Source: Firmicutes bacterium UBA6806 (GTDB lineage: Bacteria > Bacillota > Clostridia > Peptostreptococcales > Acidaminobacteraceae). From it: DNA of 64,000 bases. Under the pieces are notes generated by a model. The model saw only the letters and a list, made by a program, of their open reading frames with translations, did not search any database and was not told the origin of the DNA. The position numbers and the translations under genes were made by a program. Shown one piece after another: positions 61,242-64,000 of the stretch. Position 1 is the first letter of the stretch; every line of letters begins with the position of its first letter. The stretch lies in NCBI GenBank assembly GCA_002452745.1, contig DKFC01000044.1:1-64000 (forward strand), read 5' to 3'.

Positions 61242-62240
61242 CTATCGCTTCCTCACGATGCAATTCGTTCCATCGGAATCGTCTATGATTTCAAAGCCCG
61301 CTTTTATAAGTGATTCCTTTATCAGTTCATCAGGTTTTAAAATATCAAGTCCATTTAAGTGACTGGACAACCATCCGAGGATATACCGTGATGGTGCTGT
61401 AAACACCTTGTTGATGCCATGTGTATTCACATACAGATAACCGCCACTTTTCAGCGTTTTATGGAGTTTTTCAGCCATGACATCTAAATCCCCTACAAAG
61501 TCCAAGACACCTGATGCGATGATAAAGTCATACTGCCTTGTAAAGTCATCTTCGACGAAATTTCCTGAGAGGGTCTTAACCCTATCTTGCATCTCATAGG
61601 AGTCGATGATTTCATCTGTTAGTTCAATGACCCTCTTCTGATCGAAGACCACACAGGACGCATTTTCAAAATTACGTGCAATTTCAATGGACAAGATCCC
61701 AGAACCACCGCCCATATCAAATACGTCAAACGCCTGATTTGGTTTAAAATAACCTTTTACAAGCTGTATAAATTTTTGAACCCGCCCAAGGTACATTGTA
61801 TTTCTCGCCCCTTGTCCCATAGCCCTGAAGTCAAAGAAATCTGACCCGTTTTCATCTTCAAAATGCCCCTTTGGTGCACCGTTTCTCACGAGTCCTGTGA
61901 TGCCGTCAAGGCTCGTCATATCTCTCCAGTAGAGAATATGATCCCCCAAGTACATGTCACTATCTGAATTTAAATAATAATCAGTCTCATTTAAATTCGA
62001 AAAAAAATCATCCTCTTTTTTGAGGAATCCGATGGAAGTCAACGCATTTAACAATAGCTCCAAATTGCGTTTGTCGCACTCTAATGTCACTGCAAGTTCA
62101 TCCGCACGAGTAGGCTTTCTCAAATGATTAAAGACCCCCAGTTCAATTCCAGCATACATGACCTTTGCTTCAAGCACTTCATAAGACTTCCTCATAAACT
62201 TCTCCGCATTGTAAAGCGGCATTTCATTTGCTGTTTTCAT
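61242..62240 (-). CDS. SAM-dependent O-methyltransferase with dimerisation domain
   Basis: The 332-residue protein has an N-terminal winged-helix dimerisation domain (about 15-85; ELGVFNHLRKPTRADELAVT) and a Rossmann domain with the SAM motif DMGGGSGILSIEIA (about 172-185), the layout of plant-type O-methyltransferases and of BchU/BzaC. It is the first gene after the cobalamin riboswitch. BzaC, which methylates a benzimidazole precursor of a B12 lower ligand, is also riboswitch controlled, so a role in corrinoid modification is possible but unproven. ATG follows GGAGGG. Confidence 0.82.
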   Translation of the reverse strand: MKTANEMPLYNAEKFMRKSYEVLEAKVMYAGIELGVFNHLRKPTRADELAVTLECDKRNLELLLNALTSIGFLKKEDDFFSNLNETDYYLNSDSDMYLGDHILYWRDMTSLDGITGLVRNGAPKGHFEDENGSDFFDFRAMGQGARNTMYLGRVQKFIQLVKGYFKPNQAFDVFDMGGGSGILSIEIARNFENASCVVFDQKRVIELTDEIIDSYEMQDRVKTLSGNFVEDDFTRQYDFIIASGVLDFVGDLDVMAEKLHKTLKSGGYLYVNTHGINKVFTAPSRYILGWLSSHLNGLDILKPDELIKESLIKAGFEIIDDSDGTNCIVRKR

Positions 62241-62331
62241 AGCTGATACACCCTCCTAAATCAATTGTTGTCTCTCTTAGCTCTTCCTAAATCCCACAAT
62301 GGAACGGAGATGCGTTTAAAATCAAGCACAT

Positions 62332-62359
62332 AAAAAAAGAACCACTTTTCAGTAGTTCT
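62332..62359 (-). terminator. Terminator of the cobalamin riboswitch
   Basis: On the minus strand AGAACTACT and AGTGGTTCT pair around GAAA and are followed by seven T. It lies between the riboswitch and the methyltransferase gene, so B12 binding probably ends transcription. Confidence 0.85.
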
Positions 62360-62445
62360 AAATAGACGAAAGCTGCATGAACTGCTATTCATAAATGCGT
62401 TCATACATCATCCATCACTCTCCCACCGAAAGCTAAGAATTCCAT

Positions 62446-62590
62446 GTATGGCAGGTCTTCTGACTCAAGTTCATCCAAGTTCTTCGTCTTCCCAGTTTCC
62501 CAGTGACATGTTCAAGCACTTGTCCCTTTTACAGCAGCGGGGGCTGTTGCAGATTCTCACTGCATTCCCTTTTGATACTTTCGTAACCAT
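62446..62590 (-). ncRNA. Cobalamin riboswitch
   Basis: On the minus strand the aptamer shows AAAAGGGAATGCAGTGAGAA, the core ACAGCCCCCGCTGCTGT, GTCACTGGG, GGGAAGACG and the B12 box GTCAGAAGACCTGCCAT (about 62449-62466). It controls the methyltransferase-BtuCDF operon. The flanks (62241-62331 and 62591-62689) show nothing further. Confidence 0.95.
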
Positions 62591-62689
62591 AAATGTATTG
62601 TATTCAATTACAAACAGCTTAACACTTTGAAATTTTTAAGTCAATATAAGAATTCTGTTCAAATAATCTTTTGACGCATCTAGCAGGGA

Positions 62690-63454
62690 TTACCCAATCC
62701 TATAACTGGTCATGGAGAGTGCTCCCATCACACATTTGTCGTTAAAAACTTGAACTGACTCTCCTGTCTCTGCCGCTCCCAGTGCATAGAGCAGTGGATA
62801 ATAGTGATCGGGGGTATAAAATGCCTTTTCTGAACAGGATCCAGCTGACTTATAGTCTACAGCTGCTAAAAAATCACCTTGTTCAATCTTGGTCTTTATA
62901 TAATCGTCAAACTCATGTGCCCAAGGGTATTCCGCCTCCATATTCCAGTTCACAAGGGAGAGATTGTGGACTATGTTTCCACTTGCAAAAATCAAAACCC
63001 CCTCTGCCCTAAGCGATTTCAGCTTTTCACCGATTTTATAATGCGCCTCTGGCGGCAGGTTGTAATCTATGCTGAGTTGTAAAACTGGAATATCTGCTTC
63101 AGGATACATCTTGCAAAGCACCGACCAAGTCCCGTGATCTATCCCCCACTTGTTGTCTATCTCAACCGGGTGATTGACCAATTCTCTAATGGACTCTGCA
63201 AGCTCTGGCGACCCCTTCACAGGATACTCAACTTCATATAGTGCTTTGGGAAAACCGTACATATCATACACGAGCTTTGGATTTTCGTCATCAGATGTAC
63301 GACTCCCGTCAGTATACCAATGGGCGGAAACTGCCAAAATTGCCTTTGGTTTAGGGATTTCCCTTCCGATTACTTCCCACATCCTTGTAAATTCATTGTC
63401 TTCTATGGCATTCATTGGCGACCCGTGGCCAACAAACAGTACTGGCATTTTCAT
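62690..63454 (-). CDS. DODA-type class III extradiol dioxygenase-like protein
   Basis: The 254-residue protein has the YgiD/DODA layout: FVGHGSPMNA (His ligand near residue 10), SAHWYTDG (His near 46), GIDHGTWSVL and SGNIVHNLSLVNW (later His ligands). Homologues bind Zn or Fe and open aromatic rings with O2; in anaerobes the natural role is unclear. ATG follows AGGAGG. It lies upstream of the riboswitch operon, on a separate transcript. Confidence 0.87.
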   Translation of the reverse strand: MKMPVLFVGHGSPMNAIEDNEFTRMWEVIGREIPKPKAILAVSAHWYTDGSRTSDDENPKLVYDMYGFPKALYEVEYPVKGSPELAESIRELVNHPVEIDNKWGIDHGTWSVLCKMYPEADIPVLQLSIDYNLPPEAHYKIGEKLKSLRAEGVLIFASGNIVHNLSLVNWNMEAEYPWAHEFDDYIKTKIEQGDFLAAVDYKSAGSCSEKAFYTPDHYYPLLYALGAAETGESVQVFNDKCVMGALSMTSYRIG

Positions 63455-63582
63455 ATTATCCTCCTATGCATATAACCACCTATAGTGGTAAATCTCTCAT
63501 AACAAATGAGTCTTCAGTTTATCCTCAATCATTATACCCACTTCAAGTTTTTCAGTAACTTGTAAATCACTTGATTTTATAT

Positions 63583-64000
63583 CTATTTTATAAGGGCATC
63601 CATCTTTTGTTTGTCCGATTCACTGAGTGTATTCGCCAAAGAAGTGCCCGCAGTTTCTGATCGCTTCATATAAATTTCACGAATCTTCGCATTAACCGCT
63701 TCAACCTCTTCCCTGAGTTCTCTTGCAGAGAGAAGTTCACTTCCTGCACCTCTTATAATCATCTGTTGCAGACCATCTGAAGTCGCTACAATAATTCTAT
63801 ATTTATTTTGATTGGCATGTGCAAATTTTTCGATATAGTGATCCGCTGTTTGCGCTTCTCCTGTGAAGACCATTTTGAGGTTGTGATAGGTTTCCATCTC
63901 AGCCTTTCGGCCTTCCACCCGATAAGCGTCAAAGACCACAATGACATTTATCTTTTTAATGCCTTGATAATTGCTCAAATCATCCATGAGCTTTGTCCTT
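63583..64000 (-). CDS. YacP-like NYN-domain RNA-binding/nuclease protein (partial)
   Basis: The visible 139 residues include NVIVVFDAYRVEG, the TAGEAQTADHYIEKF-like acidic region seen as FTGEAQTADHYIEKFA, and IIVATSDGLQQMII, the PIN-like NYN fold of YacP/Rae1, a ribosome-associated mRNA endonuclease in B. subtilis. The frame stays open to the window edge, and the usual N-terminal LLIIDGYN motif is missing, so the gene continues beyond 64000. Confidence 0.85.
   Translation of the reverse strand, partial: RTKLMDDLSNYQGIKKINVIVVFDAYRVEGRKAEMETYHNLKMVFTGEAQTADHYIEKFAHANQNKYRIIVATSDGLQQMIIRGAGSELLSARELREEVEAVNAKIREIYMKRSETAGTSLANTLSESDKQKMDALIK

Overview
The window reads as a chromosomal segment of a low-GC, Gram-positive anaerobe of the Clostridia. 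The evidence is a T-box in front of proS, selB, a cobalamin riboswitch, AGGAGG-type ribosome binding sites nearly everywhere, many lipoprotein-anchored ABC binding proteins and many Fur-, PadR- and HxlR-type circuits. Genus cannot be fixed from sequence alone; a Fusibacter/Acidaminobacter-like organism is only a guess. No tRNA, rRNA, CRISPR array or intact insertion sequence was seen.

Region by region. 1-2114: three direct tandem copies of a ~705-bp unit that cuts off the left window edge. It has no conserved reading frame but several conserved helices, one with compensatory changes: a candidate large structured RNA. 2.3-19.9 kb: housekeeping and accessory singletons (YczE-like membrane protein, SelB, an AraC remnant, EamA exporter, MalT-like LuxR regulator with a two-gene membrane operon, VOC protein, PadR/DUF4491, ChrA, glycosyltransferase/TetR, AraC-GyrI, C45 peptidase, flavin-type proteins). 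20.0-28.4 kb: an alpha-glucoside operon (GH13_4, binding protein, two permeases, LacI, GH65 phosphorylase) under a promoter whose spacer holds a perfect LacI palindrome. 28.8-38.5 kb: DUF1835, GNAT, HxlR/PPOX, T-box-proS, YjiH, YbaK, flavin reductase and hisS. The hisS leader encodes a short peptide with four tandem His codons followed by mutually exclusive hairpins and a terminator. 38.5-47.5 kb: an orphan binding protein paired with a Cache-PAS-GGDEF protein, then a two-component system followed by a VTC/DUF4956/Cthe_2159-like trio.

47.6-62.6 kb is the metal and cofactor region. One operon, with a Fur-like box overlapping its promoter, encodes a FecBCDE-type importer fused by translational coupling to a NifH-like ATPase and two nitrogenase-component-1-like proteins; an AraC regulator lies just upstream. 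Two further promoters within 4 kb have the same layout (-10 box followed immediately by a Fur-like box), driving a Cys-poor S4 paralog with an unknown partner and a VOC protein. Next is a cobalamin-riboswitch operon of an O-methyltransferase and a BtuFCD-like importer. The window ends with a DODA-type dioxygenase and a partial YacP-like NYN protein.

The strongest candidates for undescribed biology are the Fur-linked nitrogenase-like/importer operon, the tandem structured repeats, and the His leader-peptide attenuator of hisS.
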